From: Halieaceae bacterium UBA3479 | GTDB taxonomy: Bacteria; Pseudomonadota; Gammaproteobacteria; Pseudomonadales; Halieaceae | Assembly (NCBI GenBank): GCA_002377985.1 | Contig: DFQW01000061.1 | Coordinates: forward strand, 1-14,381 | Direction: 5' to 3' | DNA length: 14,381 nucleotides | Shown: positions 13,418 to 14,381 of the stretch, piece after piece | Numbering within the stretch: the first letter of the stretch is position 1 | How the letters are laid out: every line of letters begins with the position of its first letter | The notes under the pieces: generated by a model | Databases searched by the model: none | What the model was told of the DNA's origin: nothing | Seen by the model: only the letters and a program-made list of their open reading frames with translations | Program-made: the position numbers and the translations under genes

Positions 13418-14381
13418 GCTGAACCGGCGGTAATAAGCGGTCACGCCCGTTGAGATAGGCGCGCTCAGAAATCTCGTGGTAGGTGCGCACTTTGTCAGCA
13501 AAAGCAAAATAGGATGCGGCGATTTTTTTTGCCATTGGATCCGAGTCCACCAATGCTTGCATAGCAATTTGACTCTGCTCATACAGCGCATCCATCACGT
13601 CATCCGGCAGCGGCAAGACTTCGGTATCAAAATCCCTCAGCAAAATCTGTAGCGACTCACTGTTGTTGGCGGTGAAGTCATCCAGCATGTCGGTATTGGT
13701 CGCCCGCGCGGCGATGCGCACAATCGCCTGCAAATCCTCTGGCAGCGCCGCCAGCGCCTCGGCATTGATAATCGTCTCGAGCATTGCCCCCGGTTCGTGC
13801 CAGCCCGGGTAATAGTAGTATTCACCCACTTCCATCAGCCCCAGCGTGCGATCATTGTAAGGGCCGACCCACTCCACGGCGTCTATAACGCCGGTCTGCA
13901 TCGAGGTATAGACCTCTCCACCGGCGATCCGCACCGCGGAACCACCCGCTGCGTCGAACACCTCACCGGCAAGACCGGGAATGCGCATTTTGAGTCCGGC
14001 AAGGTCCGATCGATTGTTAAGCCGCTTGTTGAACCACCCCGCCATTTGCACGCCTGTGCTACCTCCCGCATAGGGAATCACCCCAAACGGGGCGTAGAGT
14101 TCGCGCCACAAGGGCAGCCCCCCGCCATAGTGGAGCCAACCGTTGACCTCCTGTGCGGTCATACCAAAGGGCACAGCGGTAAAAAATACAGCCGCCGGTA
14201 TTTTGCCTTTCCAGTAATAAGCGGCGCCGTGCCCCGCCTCGGCGACCCCCCCTGACACTGCGTCGAATACCTCGAAAGCCGGCACAATTTCTCCGGCACC
14301 AAAGACTTTAATGTGCAGGCGACCGCCGGAGGCCTCATTGACGCGACGCGCAAAGTTTTCCGGTGCTGCGCCCAAACCGGG
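13404..14381 (-). CDS. dctP: TRAP transporter solute-binding protein, TakP-like (5' end cut by window edge)
   Basis: This is the periplasmic substrate-binding protein of a TRAP transporter. The visible 325 residues lack the signal peptide and mature N-terminus, which lie beyond the right edge. The TTG at 14375 is an internal leucine, because the conserved PGLG reads through it. The sequence resembles Rhodobacter sphaeroides TakP, which binds pyruvate and other 2-oxoacids with a sodium ion: AGEIVPAFEVFDAVSGG (29-45 of the visible part), GGSTGVQMAGWFNKRLN (106-122), LKMRIPGLAG (130-139), IDAVEWVGPYNDR (166-178) and EYYYYPGWHEPG (187-198). The Gln of GVQM, the Glu-Trp of EWVGPY and the Glu of PGWHE match the positions I recall coordinating cation and substrate in TakP. 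Calcium-lactate binding relatives also exist, so the ligand is a small 2-oxo or 2-hydroxy acid by inference. The TAG lies inside the end of yciA. Confidence 0.93.
   Translation of the reverse strand, partial: PGLGAAPENFARRVNEASGGRLHIKVFGAGEIVPAFEVFDAVSGGVAEAGHGAAYYWKGKIPAAVFFTAVPFGMTAQEVNGWLHYGGGLPLWRELYAPFGVIPYAGGSTGVQMAGWFNKRLNNRSDLAGLKMRIPGLAGEVFDAAGGSAVRIAGGEVYTSMQTGVIDAVEWVGPYNDRTLGLMEVGEYYYYPGWHEPGAMLETIINAEALAALPEDLQAIVRIAARATNTDMLDDFTANNSESLQILLRDFDTEVLPLPDDVMDALYEQSQIAMQALVDSDPMAKKIAASYFAFADKVRTYHEISERAYLNGRDRLLPPVQLTGE

Noticed and set aside
13797..14255. A 152-codon plus-strand open frame opposite dctP
   Set aside because: The minus-strand frame is clearly a TakP-like protein; the plus-strand translation is low-complexity and unrecognisable.
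1..14381. Mobile elements, CRISPR arrays, tRNA or rRNA genes, or a hidden defence system
   Set aside because: Nearly every base lies in recognisable core or transport genes, and I saw no repeat arrays, transposase signatures, tRNA-like folds or compositional break.

Overview
This is a gene-dense stretch of a gammaproteobacterial chromosome, moderately GC-rich, with no mobile element, tRNA, rRNA, CRISPR array or long repeat that I can see. Gene content and order (rph divergent from yicC, then gmk, rpoZ, spoT, ridA, recG, ubiA) follow the Pseudomonas/Cellvibrionales version of the E. coli gmk-rpoZ-spoT-recG cluster. Together with a TRAP transporter, this suggests a marine bacterium, possibly of the Halieaceae (OM60/NOR5) type. 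That placement is inference from recalled family sequences; no search was run. No stretch longer than about 120 bases lacks a gene.

Layout. Positions 1-378 (minus) hold the N-terminal half of RNase PH, running off the left edge. Plus-strand genes then follow: yicC endoribonuclease (460-1323), guanylate kinase gmk (1333-1962), RNA polymerase omega subunit rpoZ (2082-2339), the ppGpp enzyme spoT (2358-4574) and the imine deaminase ridA (4682-5068). A minus-strand YeeZ-like Rossmann protein (5087-5932) sits between ridA and a divergent recG helicase (6004-8067). The ubiquinone gene ubiA (8139-9044) and a FemAB-like acyltransferase gene (about 9050-10195) come next. They converge on the minus-strand peroxide-stress gene yaaA (10192-10977). 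Divergent from yaaA are the two membrane subunits of a TRAP transporter, dctQ (11055-11567) and dctM (11567-12931), then the acyl-CoA thioesterase yciA (13019-13417). A TakP-like TRAP solute-binding protein gene (13404-14381, minus) runs in from the right edge and overlaps the end of yciA.

How the genes fit together. The left half is a guanine-nucleotide and RNA-metabolism block. Gmk makes GDP, SpoT makes and degrades (p)ppGpp, omega forms part of a ppGpp site on RNA polymerase in proteobacteria, and RNase PH and YicC act on RNA. RidA and RecG are the usual companions of this cluster. The right half is a series of small, mostly independent units: quinone synthesis, an envelope-type acyltransferase, iron/peroxide protection, and a probable 2-oxoacid/organic-acid TRAP transporter whose binding-protein gene is on the strand opposite its membrane genes.

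Nothing here looks like an undescribed system. Points worth a second look are an altered R-x-K-D motif (E-F-K-D) in the SpoT synthetase domain, a GTG-started N-terminal extension of SpoT, an 11-bp stem-loop over the spoT stop codon, the split TRAP locus, two convergent gene pairs with overlapping 3' ends, and frequent non-ATG starts.
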